Assembly (NCBI GenBank): GCA_964415295.1
Contig: CAYPYN010000002.1
Span: 186,001 to 250,000, forward strand
DNA length: 64,000 nucleotides
Direction: 5' to 3'
From: SB21 sp964415295
GTDB taxonomy: Bacteria; CLD3; SB21
The notes under the pieces were generated by a model. The model was given only the letters and a program-made list of their open reading frames with translations, did no database searches and had not been told where the DNA came from. Positions 22,488-31,434 of this stretch are shown piece after piece. The translations under genes and the position numbers were made by a program. The stretch's first letter is position 1. Every line of letters begins with the position of its first letter.

Positions 22488-24095
22488 ATGAACGCAAGCG
22501 GCCATACCACAACGGGCGAACGCAGAAAAATGTACGATTTAAGGGCCATTATCGATTATTTGGCCGAATCGGCGGGCTCGCGAAAACAAAACGCCTGGGA
22601 ATCTTTTTCCGAGATATACGATCTCATCCACCGGATACTCAAAGAAAGCCGCGATCTTTCGGTCTCTGAAGAATTGCTCCAAACGTTCGAGTCTAACCGA
22701 AGGATCATTGAAGAGATCTACAATAAAGACGGCCGACGTTTCAGGAAATTATCCAATCCGCTTCTCTCGTATTTTGGTAAACTGGTTGACATGAAGGACC
22801 GGCTTTTGAACAAAAAGAGCGGTATGGAGGCCGGAGAAACCGTCAGCGGCGAAGCGATCGATCAGTTTCTCCGGGAATATGTGGTGCATCCCATCCGGGA
22901 CGATCGTGTTGTTTTCCTGCTTCTGGTGACAGTGATCTACCGGCAACTGCAGTCTTTTACGACATCGGTCTTTATGGATGCCGTACGGCGTCTTGGCGGA
23001 TTTTTTGAGAAGCATGAAGCGCGGATGGATAAAACGGTTTCGATCCTGATTTATAATTCCTGCCACGCTTCCGTGGACGCCATTGAGGAAACGGACTACA
23101 GCCACGCGAGCATTTACTGCGAACGCGCCGTGGAACTGTTTAAGATGCTGGAGAGCGGCTCCAAGCTCAAGGAGGCGATACGGTCGCAGATCGAAGAAGC
23201 GATGCGTATCACTTCTGAAAGGCTGGTCAACCGGATCCAGGAAAAAGACGAGACGGAGCAGATACGCATTATCGAGTCGCTCGTGGAGCGGCTGATCAAT
23301 ATCGATCTGATGGCCTACCTACTGCCCAAGCTGATGTTCTTCCTTATTCGCGCCCAGCGTTACGAGGACTGCATGGCGCATCTCGACCGCATCCTGGGCT
23401 CCAAGGACATGACCAACGATTTTATGGATTATCAGACCGCGATCACGATCGGGTACGAATGGTGCGATTCCCTGCTCAAGGCCGAAAAATATTCCCGCGG
23501 CAAAGTTCCGTTCAGTTTTTACCAGAAAGAATCCGACAACATTCGCAAAGTATACGATCTGGCCAGTAAAGTGGTAGTTCCGGAGATGGAGGACGAAACA
23601 TTTTTCAATGTAGAGATCGAAAAACTGGCCGTCACTTTCAGCCACCTCGGCACCCTGTTCTTCCTCACAGGCCGTGTGGAGCTGGCTGCCGAGTGCTACC
23701 ATAAGAGTTTTGAAACCATCTTAAGAAAACGCTGCAGCCGCAACCGCGATTCGGTGGACGAAATCATGGACCGTTATAAAGACACGATCCACCATCCGCT
23801 CAATACGGCCCCGGTGGAAGCGCATGCACTGATCGGCACGTATGCTTCCGAAAAGGGATTCGACTATCTCATGGAACTTCAATTGAAAAAGTGGGATGAG
23901 GATGGCACGGCCTATAATCGCGAGGAACAAGGCTTTTCAACTCTCATCAATCCGCAGAAAGAAATGATTTCAGATTTGATGGACTCCGCGATGCACAAGC
24001 TGAAAGTTCATTTCTCAGAACCTTACGAAGGCTACAAAGAGTTTATCCGCACCCGATACCAGCAAGTAAAGCAGAGAATGCGCCTGGACGGCTGA
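22488..24095 (+). CDS. uncharacterised large alpha-helical protein
   Basis: A 535-residue protein I do not recognise. It has no signal peptide and no membrane segment. It is rich in charged helices throughout ('LSVSEELLQTFESNRRIIEEIYN', 'KLKEAIRSQIEEAMRITSERLVNRIQE'), and about residues 386-410 ('LGTLFFLTGRVELAAECYHKSFE') look like a single TPR-type hairpin, so a TPR-like solenoid is possible. An alternative start is the ATG at 22530 (residue 15). Neither ATG has a clear ribosome binding site. It lies between phhB and, on the other strand, the oxidase assembly genes; the 9-base gap to the convergent gene leaves no room for a terminator. A cytosolic scaffold is a guess only. Confidence 0.65.
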   Translation: MNASGHTTTGERRKMYDLRAIIDYLAESAGSRKQNAWESFSEIYDLIHRILKESRDLSVSEELLQTFESNRRIIEEIYNKDGRRFRKLSNPLLSYFGKLVDMKDRLLNKKSGMEAGETVSGEAIDQFLREYVVHPIRDDRVVFLLLVTVIYRQLQSFTTSVFMDAVRRLGGFFEKHEARMDKTVSILIYNSCHASVDAIEETDYSHASIYCERAVELFKMLESGSKLKEAIRSQIEEAMRITSERLVNRIQEKDETEQIRIIESLVERLINIDLMAYLLPKLMFFLIRAQRYEDCMAHLDRILGSKDMTNDFMDYQTAITIGYEWCDSLLKAEKYSRGKVPFSFYQKESDNIRKVYDLASKVVVPEMEDETFFNVEIEKLAVTFSHLGTLFFLTGRVELAAECYHKSFETILRKRCSRNRDSVDEIMDRYKDTIHHPLNTAPVEAHALIGTYASEKGFDYLMELQLKKWDEDGTAYNREEQGFSTLINPQKEMISDLMDSAMHKLKVHFSEPYEGYKEFIRTRYQQVKQRMRLDG

Positions 24096-24104
24096 ACGCT
24101 GCTT

Positions 24105-24524
24105 TTACAGCCAGTACAACATGACGTAGATCGCTACGCCGCTCACCGAAACGAACATCCACACGGGCCATACCCACCTCACCAGCTTTTTATGTATCTC
24201 AAATTGATCGTGCAGCGCATACCATACCGCAATGAGTATGAATGGCACCATCAGGCCGGCCAAAAGGATATGCGGTATGAGGATCAAAAAATACAGCGTG
24301 CGGGTCCAGTCGTGATGCGGATATGGAACGGATCCCACCTGGGCATGATAGATAAGGTACGATATCAAAAATAATCCGGATACGACCAAAGCGCTGATCA
24401 TGATTGTCTTATGGCGGTTGCGGGCTTTTCTGCGGATCTGGACATAACCCGCGAAAAGCAAAATGGCGCTGAGGAGATTCAAAGCGGCATTGACCGACGA
24501 AAGATCTGTCACCGACATGTTCAT
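24105..24524 (-). CDS. DUF420 membrane protein, CtaM-like oxidase assembly factor
   Basis: 139 residues with four predicted membrane helices: ~10-28, 40-62, ~80-102 and ~118-138. The family pattern is visible: an early helix with 'SAILLFAGYVQIRRKARNRHK', then 'LISYLIYHAQVGS', 'LYFLILIPHILLAGLMVPF' and 'HKKLVRWVWPVWMFVSVSGVAIYVMLY'. DUF420 includes CtaM, needed to mature heme-copper oxidases in Firmicutes. Its ATG overlaps the 3' end of the SCO gene by 4 bases, so the two are translated together. The position next to SCO and the caa3 genes supports a role in oxidase assembly, probably at the copper or heme insertion step (inference). Confidence 0.8.
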   Translation of the reverse strand: MNMSVTDLSSVNAALNLLSAILLFAGYVQIRRKARNRHKTIMISALVVSGLFLISYLIYHAQVGSVPYPHHDWTRTLYFLILIPHILLAGLMVPFILIAVWYALHDQFEIHKKLVRWVWPVWMFVSVSGVAIYVMLYWL

Positions 24525-25114
24525 TCTTTCAATAATGTAAGAATATCTCTTTCAAGGCGCATTAAGGACGGATCGTCCTCGCTGGCATAATAACCCCGAA
24601 CTCTTCTCTGTTTATCAATCAGAATCAACTTCGTACTGTGCAGGCCTGGTGAATCCCCACCGGCCAGCATGAAGGCCTTTTCCGACAGATCTTTGACCTG
24701 CGATATGGGTGCCCGCAGAAACAACCATCGGCGGTCGTTGACCTGGAATCGTTTGGCATATTCCTGAAGCGCCGTCAGGCTGTCGCGGTCAGGGTCGACG
24801 GATATGGAAACAAATTGTACGCCGGCCATGTCGCGGAATTTCCTGTAGAAAAAAGCGACCTGACCGTTCATCTTAGGACAAGGTCCCTCGCAGGTTGTAA
24901 AGAAAAAGTTGACCACGCTGACACGGTCTTTCAGATGATCGGAGCCAAAAGGTTCTCCGCTCCTTTCGGTGAAGGTAAACTCGCCGACGGAACCAAAGAC
25001 AGGCATACGGTCGTCTGAAATCTTATAACGGTATACTATCAACGCGGCGGCTATAAGGATCAAGAGTAATCCTGCAAGACCCATAAAGACTTTTTTGACC
25101 AATTGATCATTCAT
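24521..25114 (-). CDS. SCO1/SenC family copper chaperone
   Basis: 197 residues. One N-terminal membrane anchor (~9-28) holds a periplasmic thioredoxin-fold domain. The copper site is intact: C75 and C79 in 'TTCEGPCPKM' and the distal H159 in 'GLHSTKLILID'. 'FVSISVDPDRDS' is the typical SCO strand. The protein delivers copper to, or reduces, the CuA site of oxidase subunit II. It is one of two SCO proteins in this region; the other lies upstream of subunit II and has a C-terminal anchor instead. It is separated from the caa3 genes by a terminator and so may be transcribed on its own with the DUF420 gene. Confidence 0.9.
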   Translation of the reverse strand: MNDQLVKKVFMGLAGLLLILIAAALIVYRYKISDDRMPVFGSVGEFTFTERSGEPFGSDHLKDRVSVVNFFFTTCEGPCPKMNGQVAFFYRKFRDMAGVQFVSISVDPDRDSLTALQEYAKRFQVNDRRWLFLRAPISQVKDLSEKAFMLAGGDSPGLHSTKLILIDKQRRVRGYYASEDDPSLMRLERDILTLLKE

Positions 25115-25143
25115 AACGGTGCAATGTATTCTTTTTTGGATAT

Positions 25144-25181
25144 TAAAACAAGCCCGTCACCGGAAAAGGTCCGGTGACGGG
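25144..25181 (-). terminator. intrinsic terminator of the complex III/caa3 operon
   Basis: A perfect 11-bp stem (25153-25163 with 25171-25181) with a 7-base loop. Read on the minus strand it is followed by CTTGTTTTAATA. It lies just beyond the stop of the subunit IV gene at 25207. Confidence 0.8.
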
Positions 25182-25206
25182 ATGGAGGTACAATTACATG
25201 AGAGGA

Positions 25207-25626
25207 TTATTTCGCAGGATCTTTGGCCACGGCCGATGAATCGCTTCCGGCCGCCGTTTTTGTCGAATCATTCTGATAGATCACGGCTTTTGACTGGATC
25301 GGTTTTTCCACAAAATCGTAAATATCATCGCGCCGCATCGTATCGAACATGGTCAGCACGATAAAGATACCAAGAAAGAGTATGGAACTTGAGAAAATAA
25401 CGAGGTAAACCTTATTATCGTACAGCAGATGCATGAAAATAAGCGCGACCAGCAGGGCCTTGGTAACCGCAACCGCCATGGCCACAATCAGGTTCCACTC
25501 TCCGAAATGGAATTGAGCGACCCAAACGGTCAGCGCTGTGAGAACGAGCAAGGCCGATCCCACGGCTATATACGTGCCGACCGGCAATACATGAACGTGA
25601 TGTTTGGAAGAATTTTCTTGGCTCAT
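25207..25626 (-). CDS. cytochrome c oxidase subunit IV family protein
   Basis: 139 residues with three membrane helices (~15-36, ~45-67, ~73-95), followed by a polar tail of about 40 residues rich in Ser, Ala and Lys. 'ALLVALIFMHLLYDNKVYLVIF' is the signature of prokaryotic subunit IV (CtaF/CoxD group), where the second helix leads into a short loop before helix three. It is a small structural or assembly subunit of the caa3 oxidase. The gene follows subunit III after five bases and is the last before the terminator. The long C-terminal tail is not part of the core family. Confidence 0.85.
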   Translation of the reverse strand: MSQENSSKHHVHVLPVGTYIAVGSALLVLTALTVWVAQFHFGEWNLIVAMAVAVTKALLVALIFMHLLYDNKVYLVIFSSSILFLGIFIVLTMFDTMRRDDIYDFVEKPIQSKAVIYQNDSTKTAAGSDSSAVAKDPAK

Positions 25627-25631
25627 TGTAA

Positions 25632-26279
25632 TTATCCTATTAAATAAAATAATGGGAATAAAAAGATCCAGATAAGGTCGACCAGATGCCAGAACAGACC
25701 CGTCATTTCAATGGGCGTATAATACTCCGAGGAAAACGTATCCTTTTTGGTCTTGTACATCAGCCAGCCGATCAGGCACATGCCGCCGACAACGTGGATA
25801 CCGTGCAGACCTGTCATCATGAAATAAATGCTGAAGAAAATGTGAGGATTATTCCCTTCGATGCCTTCGAATGAATAAAAACGGCCCGGCAACTGCCCCA
25901 CGTGGATCTTATGGGTGTATTCAAAATACTTGATCACCAAAAATGTTCCGGCAAGCAATAACGTAAAGAAAAGATACGTAAACGTCTGGTTCTTCCGATC
26001 CAGCTGCATGGAGCGGATCGCAAGGGCCATCGTAAGGGAACTGGTGATAAGGACGACCGTATTGATCGTACCCAGCACGACGTTCAGCTCCCTATGCGCA
26101 TTGGAGAACATCTCGGGATACCAGGCCCGGTAGACCGCGTAAGCGCAGAATAGGCCGCCGAAGGTCAGGACCTCCGTCAGCAAAAAGAACCACATGCCCA
26201 GCTTGGCCGCGTCCTTCTGCTGCTCCATATCCGTAAAATGGTGCGCGAGATGGGTTGAATGTTCAGCCGCATGATTCAT
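25632..26279 (-). CDS. ctaE: cytochrome c oxidase subunit III
   Basis: I take the ATG at 26279, which has GAGG ten bases upstream; an in-frame ATG nine bases earlier would leave almost no spacing. The product is 215 residues with five membrane helices. Typical features are 'AKLGMWFFLLTEVLTFGGLFCAY', 'VLITSSLTMALAI', 'FMMTGLHGIHVVGGM' and the last helix 'FWHLVDLIWIFLFPLFYL'. The His-rich N-terminus ('HAAEHSTHLAHH') is of the five-helix caa3/ba3-type subunit. It stabilises the catalytic core in the inner membrane. It lies between subunit I (27 bases upstream) and subunit IV. Confidence 0.93.
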   Translation of the reverse strand: MNHAAEHSTHLAHHFTDMEQQKDAAKLGMWFFLLTEVLTFGGLFCAYAVYRAWYPEMFSNAHRELNVVLGTINTVVLITSSLTMALAIRSMQLDRKNQTFTYLFFTLLLAGTFLVIKYFEYTHKIHVGQLPGRFYSFEGIEGNNPHIFFSIYFMMTGLHGIHVVGGMCLIGWLMYKTKKDTFSSEYYTPIEMTGLFWHLVDLIWIFLFPLFYLIG

Positions 26280-26306
26280 GGAATACATTCCTCTTATGTT
26301 AAAAGT

Positions 26307-27980
26307 TTATTTCACTTCCGACTTCGCGTCTGCTTTCTTCCCGGAAAAGCCCGGTGTTCCGCTATAAGTAATCTCGGCCATCATGGCGTCGTAATCGTAG
26401 GGTCCATGAACCGCGATGGGCTGCCGGTCAAAATTATGATGCGGCGGCGGCGACGGTGTTGTCCACTCGAGCGTCAAGGCGCCCCACGGATTATTTCCGG
26501 CCACGGGCCCTTTGAAAATGGCGTGGATCAGATAAACCGCCATGATCAGAAAACCGAGTCCGATCAGCCAGGTTCCTACCGTGGAGATCTCGTGCAGGGT
26601 CTGGAAACGGTCCACATAACTGAAATAACGCCGAGGCATACCTTGCGTTCCCAAAATGAACTGGGTAAAAAACGTCAAATTGAATCCAAGAAAGACCAAC
26701 ACGACCGAGACGCGCGCCCAGGTCTCGCTGTACATCTTTCCCCAGATCTTCGGCCACCAATAGTGGATACCGCCCATCAGCGCCATGACCGTTCCGCCCA
26801 TCATCACATAGTGAAAATGCGCGACGACAAAATACGTGTCGTGAAGATGCTGATCGAGCGAGATCGCTCCAAGGAAGATCCCTGTAAGACCACCTATGGT
26901 AAATAAGAATAGGAATGCGAACGTCCACAGCATCGGCGCTTGGAAACTGATCGATCCTTTGTGCATGGTCGCCAGCCAGTTAAATATCTTGATACCCGAT
27001 GGAATACCTACCAGGAAGGTGATGAATGAAAATACGACCGCAGAGAATTCCGATTGGCCTGCGGTGAACATGTGATGGCCCCATACAAGGAAACCGGTCA
27101 TTGCAATGGCGAGACTGGAGAAACCGACGAACCGATAACCGAAGATCTGCTTGTGCGAGAAAGCCGCCACGAGTTCACTGATGATCGCCATGCCGGGCAG
27201 GATCATGATATAGACCGCTGGATGCGAGTAGAACCAGAAGAAATGCTGGAAAAGCACAGGATCGCCGCCCATTGCGGGATCAAAGATACCGATACCCAAC
27301 CCGCGCTCCAGCATGAGAAGAACCAGCGTGATGGCCAAAACAGGCGTTGCGAGGACCTGAATGATCGCCGTTGCATACAATCCCCAAACAAAAAGAGGAA
27401 GACGGAACCATGTCATTCCGGGCGCACGCAGTTTGTGTACCGTAACAATAAAGTTAAGCCCGGTAAAGATCGATGAAAAACCCAGGATGAAGACCGCCAA
27501 GGTCATGGAAATGACCGACGTATTGGTCGTCGTGCTATAAGGAGTGTAAAACGTCCAGCCCGTATCGACAGCGCCGCTGATCATAGAATATAAGGCAAAA
27601 ATGGCTCCGACCACGTACACGTACCAGCTGGCGAGATTGAGACGCGGGAAAGCCACATCCTTGGCGCCCAACTGGAGCGGCAAAATGATATTGCCAATCG
27701 CCGCCGGTATCGACGGAATGATAAAAAGGAACACCATGATCGCACCGTGCAGCGTAAACAACTTGTTGTACGTATCGGGATCAAAATAATCACGCGCCGG
27801 CGTCATCAGTTCCAGGCGCAGCAGGATCGCAAAGATCCCGCCCATCAGGAACATCGTCATGATGGCGAAGAGATACATAAGTCCGATACGCTTATGATCC
27901 AGCGTGAAAAGCCACGACTTCAGGCCTTTGGGGTCATTCAAATAATTGACTTCGGCATAACTTTGCGAAGCGGTTGACAT
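26307..27980 (-). CDS. ctaD: cytochrome c oxidase subunit I (A2-type caa3)
   Basis: 557 residues, twelve or more membrane helices. Heme and copper ligands are all present: H78 and H390 for the low-spin heme; H253, H302 and H303 for CuB; H388 for the high-spin heme; and Y257 for the His-Tyr crosslink. The D-channel glutamate of A1 oxidases is absent. Instead 'YSHPAVY' (251-257) is the YSHPxV motif of A2-type oxidases such as the Rhodothermus caa3 enzyme. It reduces O2 to water at the binuclear centre and pumps protons. It follows subunit II by 22 bases in the operon. Confidence 0.96.
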   Translation of the reverse strand: MSTASQSYAEVNYLNDPKGLKSWLFTLDHKRIGLMYLFAIMTMFLMGGIFAILLRLELMTPARDYFDPDTYNKLFTLHGAIMVFLFIIPSIPAAIGNIILPLQLGAKDVAFPRLNLASWYVYVVGAIFALYSMISGAVDTGWTFYTPYSTTTNTSVISMTLAVFILGFSSIFTGLNFIVTVHKLRAPGMTWFRLPLFVWGLYATAIIQVLATPVLAITLVLLMLERGLGIGIFDPAMGGDPVLFQHFFWFYSHPAVYIMILPGMAIISELVAAFSHKQIFGYRFVGFSSLAIAMTGFLVWGHHMFTAGQSEFSAVVFSFITFLVGIPSGIKIFNWLATMHKGSISFQAPMLWTFAFLFLFTIGGLTGIFLGAISLDQHLHDTYFVVAHFHYVMMGGTVMALMGGIHYWWPKIWGKMYSETWARVSVVLVFLGFNLTFFTQFILGTQGMPRRYFSYVDRFQTLHEISTVGTWLIGLGFLIMAVYLIHAIFKGPVAGNNPWGALTLEWTTPSPPPHHNFDRQPIAVHGPYDYDAMMAEITYSGTPGFSGKKADAKSEVK

Positions 27981-28002
27981 AACTTTTCCTTCGTTTATGA
28001 TT

Positions 28003-28941
28003 TTATTTTAAAGTTTTGATATACGCGATCAGCGCGTCGATCTCGCGGTCCTTCAGAATGCCCTGATAGGTCGGCATCACAGGCTGAAAACCGGCTACAA
28101 TACGCGTCTGCGGATTAAGGATCGATTCGCGTATATAATTCTCATCGACGGTTACCACGGAGCCGTCCGCCATCTTCGCTTCATGACCGTAAATGCCCTT
28201 CCAGCTCGGACCTGTTCCCGGTTTGCCGTCCACACTGTGACAGGTGACGCACGCTTTGGACGTATACAGTTTCTCGCCGAATGCCTCGGGCGCCATGCCT
28301 TCCCCGCCGGCGCTGTTGGTTTCCAGCCATTTATTGAAATCCAATTCGCTCAGAACCCTGACCTTACCGACCATTTCCGAATGTTTCGTGCCGCAGTACT
28401 CGGCGCAGAAAATTTCAAACTCGCCGGTATAAACCGCTTCGATCCAGTTCACGGAATAGCGGTTGGGCAACACGTCACGTTTGGTACGAAATTCCGGTAG
28501 GAACAGGCTGTGGATCACGTCTTTGGATGATTGCAGCAGTTTGATCGGCTTACCGACCGGAATGACAAGTTCATTCACCGTGGTACCGCCTTGGGGATAT
28601 TCGAATGTCCAGAACCATTTCTGGCCGGTCACTTTGATCTCCATGGCATCTTTGGGCACCACGCTCATTTTGATGTAATCCTGGAACGCCCAGCCGAATA
28701 CGGTGAATGCCAGCACGGCCGGTATGACCGTCCATACCAGTTCCAGCGTGTTGTTGTGCGACGCGCCGGTCGTCATTTCCTGTTTACGGCGGCGGTGCTT
28801 CAGCGAGAAGTAAATGATGCCTGCTGTGACCAGGGCGAGGAAGAAGATCGAGCAATAATAGATGAAATAAAAGATCGCATCGATATCGCCCGCATACGTA
28901 GAATTCGCCGGAGGCATCCAAAATGAACTGCTCTCATTCAT
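28003..28941 (-). CDS. ctaC: cytochrome c oxidase subunit II with fused cytochrome c domain
   Basis: 312 residues. Two membrane helices (~22-45 and ~67-87) precede a cupredoxin domain with the complete CuA set: H144, C179, C183, H187 and M190 ('CAEYCGTKHSEM'). A class I cytochrome c domain follows, with 'CVTCH' at 231-235 and a probable distal Met in 'PVMPTYQG'. This fusion defines a caa3 oxidase, which takes electrons directly from complex III or its cytochrome. It is the first oxidase subunit gene in the operon, 53 bases after the SCO gene. There is no cleavable signal; the first helix inserts the protein. Confidence 0.95.
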   Translation of the reverse strand: MNESSSFWMPPANSTYAGDIDAIFYFIYYCSIFFLALVTAGIIYFSLKHRRRKQEMTTGASHNNTLELVWTVIPAVLAFTVFGWAFQDYIKMSVVPKDAMEIKVTGQKWFWTFEYPQGGTTVNELVIPVGKPIKLLQSSKDVIHSLFLPEFRTKRDVLPNRYSVNWIEAVYTGEFEIFCAEYCGTKHSEMVGKVRVLSELDFNKWLETNSAGGEGMAPEAFGEKLYTSKACVTCHSVDGKPGTGPSWKGIYGHEAKMADGSVVTVDENYIRESILNPQTRIVAGFQPVMPTYQGILKDREIDALIAYIKTLK

Positions 28942-28994
28942 GTTCTTTGAACTTTCCTGTTAATACGAAAACAATGTTATATAGAAATGGGTAT

Positions 28995-29810
28995 TTAATT
29001 CGAGTTTGACGTCCGGTCCCTTCTCCACATGACCAGAAGAAAAAGGCCCAGCACCACGATAGTCGCCAGTCCGCCGAGTTTCATGACATTCATCGCCATG
29101 ACGACATAACTCTTTGCGTTGGGATCGTAGTGAAAACAATACAGCAAAAGCCGGTCGATCGTATTCCCTATTTTGCCTTCGGAGGCCTCCACCAGAGACA
29201 GCCTGAAATCACGCTCTTTGAACTGAATGCCGTACAAGTAACGCGATATCCGGCCGTCTTCGCTCAGTAGGAAAATCACCGCGGGATGCGCGAACTCCTT
29301 GCGTTCTTCCACATAAAAATACTTAAAACCCAACGCCGCCGCGAGTGTATCGACCGCTTCCTGACGGCCTACATGAAAACGCCATCCGTCATTTCCGTCC
29401 GGCTTCGCCAGGTAATTGAGATAGTTCTTTCTCTTGATGCCTGCCAGCTCGGCGGTCTCCGAGGTATCGATGCTAATCGTCACGATCTGATAGTCCCGGC
29501 CCGGCAGCCAAGGATTCTGCTTGATCGCGTCGGCGAGTCCGTTGAGCACCAAAGTACACAGCATCGGGCAATTGTAATACGCAAGTACCACCACTACCGG
29601 TTTACCGCGGTGGAAATAGTCGCCCAGGTGAACTACCTGCCCGTCGTCACGGGTGAAAGCGAGATCGAGCGGAATAGTTTGTCCAAGATGCTCCTGCACA
29701 TCAATACCGCTGACCGGCGGCTTATCCATGACCACTTGCGCGTGGATCGGACTTTGTGATAATTGTAAAAGAACAGAGATACAGAGTAATTTCAAACAAT
29801 AACGCAACAC
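28995..29810 (-). CDS. SCO1/SenC family protein with C-terminal membrane anchor
   Basis: 271 residues with a signal peptide (~1-24, 'LLQLSQSPIHAQ'), a periplasmic thioredoxin-fold domain and a C-terminal helix (~245-263, 'LGGLATIVVLGLFLLVMW') ending in Arg-rich residues. The copper motif is 'YYNCPMLC' (C81, C85), and 'EFAHPAVIFLL' supplies the His (H175). This layout differs from the N-anchored SCO at 24521. It probably inserts copper into CuA of subunit II, encoded immediately downstream. Having two SCO types in one locus may reflect separate CuA and CuB, or thiol-reduction, jobs (inference). Confidence 0.9.
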   Translation of the reverse strand: MLRYCLKLLCISVLLQLSQSPIHAQVVMDKPPVSGIDVQEHLGQTIPLDLAFTRDDGQVVHLGDYFHRGKPVVVVLAYYNCPMLCTLVLNGLADAIKQNPWLPGRDYQIVTISIDTSETAELAGIKRKNYLNYLAKPDGNDGWRFHVGRQEAVDTLAAALGFKYFYVEERKEFAHPAVIFLLSEDGRISRYLYGIQFKERDFRLSLVEASEGKIGNTIDRLLLYCFHYDPNAKSYVVMAMNVMKLGGLATIVVLGLFLLVMWRRDRTSNSN

Positions 29811-29835
29811 GATGACACTTTCTGTGAATCCGGTC

Positions 29836-30237
29836 TTACTTCTTGACCGGCTTTGAGTCCTTCGATTGCGAACTGCGGTAAGCCTCTTCGGCTACGAGTT
29901 GCATCGCGCGCTCAATGGGGATCTGATACACGCCTTTGGCGGCATCGATCACTTTGTAATTATTCAGGATCTCCTGTTCCTTGACCCTGATGTCCCGCAA
30001 CTGGGCCGAGGGCGGCTTGAGAACCGCTTCGGTCACTTGCTTCTCGACCGTCATCGTGAAAAGTTCCGCCAGAAAAATGATCATCACGACGACCACCGCT
30101 AAAAGAGAAACGGTAGCGATAATGATCTTGCGCGGATTGGCATCGCGGCGCTCGTAATCGACGCCGCCGTGTTCCGTGCCTAATTGCTCGGGATGATCCC
30201 CGTGGCGCTCATGTCCAAATTTGTTTAGTTCGCTCAT
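29836..30237 (-). CDS. small single-helix membrane protein of the complex III/caa3 operon
   Basis: 133 residues: a His/Glu-rich cytosolic N-terminus ('GHERHGDHPEQLGTEHGGVDYERRD'), one membrane helix (~38-60, 'IIIATVSLLAVVVVMIIFLA') and a periplasmic part with 'GVYQIPIERAMQLVAEEAYR'. I recall similar single-helix proteins with an 'IPIxRAMxL' motif beside SCO/oxidase genes in other bacteria. No function is known to me. It is placed 9 bases after actF and 25 bases before the SCO gene. It could be an extra complex III subunit (the ActG position), a complex III-oxidase linker or an assembly factor. The sequence alone does not decide. Confidence 0.75.
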   Translation of the reverse strand: MSELNKFGHERHGDHPEQLGTEHGGVDYERRDANPRKIIIATVSLLAVVVVMIIFLAELFTMTVEKQVTEAVLKPPSAQLRDIRVKEQEILNNYKVIDAAKGVYQIPIERAMQLVAEEAYRSSQSKDSKPVKK

Positions 30238-30246
30238 AACGGCATC

Positions 30247-31428
30247 CTATGGGTTTGCAAAGTGCAATGATTTTTCGAGTTTGGGATCTTTGACAGGGAT
30301 CAGCGCGTGGGCGGACATACGCACCCACATCATCCACAGGAACACGCCGCCGATACCCACCAGGGTGGTAAGATCCATCCAGGATAATTGGAATCCGTGT
30401 TTGTGAAGGTTCGGGAAGATATTCCAGTACAAATCCACCCAATGCATCAGCAGGAGCCAAATGCCGATAAATGCCATAGCCGGCAGACTGCGCTTGGTGG
30501 CGCGCGGGATCAGCCAAAGGAAGGGCAACATCAGATGTCCAAATATCAGCAACAGGCTGACGTATTGCCAGGAACCTTCCCAGCGGTGCAAGAAAAAGAT
30601 CGTCTCTTCCGGAATATTCGCATACCAGATGAGGAAGAATTGGGAGAAAGAGATATAAGCCCAGAAGATCGTAAATGCGAATTTCAGTTTACCCAGATCG
30701 TGGTAATGTTCGACCGTGATCTGCCCGGCCAGCACGCCGTTCCTGCGAAGTATCTGCGCGAACAGGTTAATAAAAGCCAGACAGGCCAGAAGACCGGCCG
30801 CAAAATACCATACGCCAAAGATGGTCGAGAACCAATGGGGCTGCAGCGACATGATCCAATCGAAGGCAGCATAGGTACAAGTGAATGCGAACAGGATCAT
30901 ACCCGGTGCGCTGATGCGGCGCATCTTTTCATTATTGGACTGGTCGCCACTGTCCTGCTTTACGGACATACCATACAACGCGCGCGCGAAAACAAACCAA
31001 ATAGCAAAATAGACGACCGTTCGGATGATAAAGAATGGTTCATTAAGATATCCGGACTTTGCCTTGAGAATCGGATCGGCGTCCACCGCTTCGGGATGGC
31101 TCCAATGATACAGATCATGAAAACCGAAAATGAGCGGGATGAAGAAAACAAACATGACCGGCAGGGCGATCATAACGGTTTCCGAAATGCGGCGCAACAC
31201 AATGCTCCACTCCGCTCCCACAAGGTGATTGAGCAGGGTGAAGAACAAGCCTCCTAATCCGATCGAGGTCCAGAACACAAAAGCGACCAGATAAGAATGA
31301 AAGAATTGTTTCGAATCCACAAAGTAACCGGCCGCGCTCAGCGCGAGCCCGAGGATGCCCACGATCAGGGCATTTCTGCCGAACGAACCGGGCTCCGTCA
31401 GTTTGAAAGTTTCAGTATTGATCTTCAT
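30247..31428 (-). CDS. actF: alternative complex III membrane subunit ActF
   Basis: 393 residues with about ten membrane helices and no cofactor motifs, as expected for ActF, the smaller NrfD-like/quinone-side partner of ActC. Family-type stretches include 'ALIVGILGLALSAAGYFVD', 'FVFWTSIGLGGLFFTLLNHLVGAEWS', 'TYAAFDWIMSLQPHWFSTIFGVWYFA' and 'MHWVDLYWNIFPN'. With ActC it forms the membrane domain through which quinol oxidation is thought to be coupled to proton translocation. It follows actE by 6 bases. Confidence 0.93.
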   Translation of the reverse strand: MKINTETFKLTEPGSFGRNALIVGILGLALSAAGYFVDSKQFFHSYLVAFVFWTSIGLGGLFFTLLNHLVGAEWSIVLRRISETVMIALPVMFVFFIPLIFGFHDLYHWSHPEAVDADPILKAKSGYLNEPFFIIRTVVYFAIWFVFARALYGMSVKQDSGDQSNNEKMRRISAPGMILFAFTCTYAAFDWIMSLQPHWFSTIFGVWYFAAGLLACLAFINLFAQILRRNGVLAGQITVEHYHDLGKLKFAFTIFWAYISFSQFFLIWYANIPEETIFFLHRWEGSWQYVSLLLIFGHLMLPFLWLIPRATKRSLPAMAFIGIWLLLMHWVDLYWNIFPNLHKHGFQLSWMDLTTLVGIGGVFLWMMWVRMSAHALIPVKDPKLEKSLHFANP

Positions 31429-31434
31429 GGTTTT

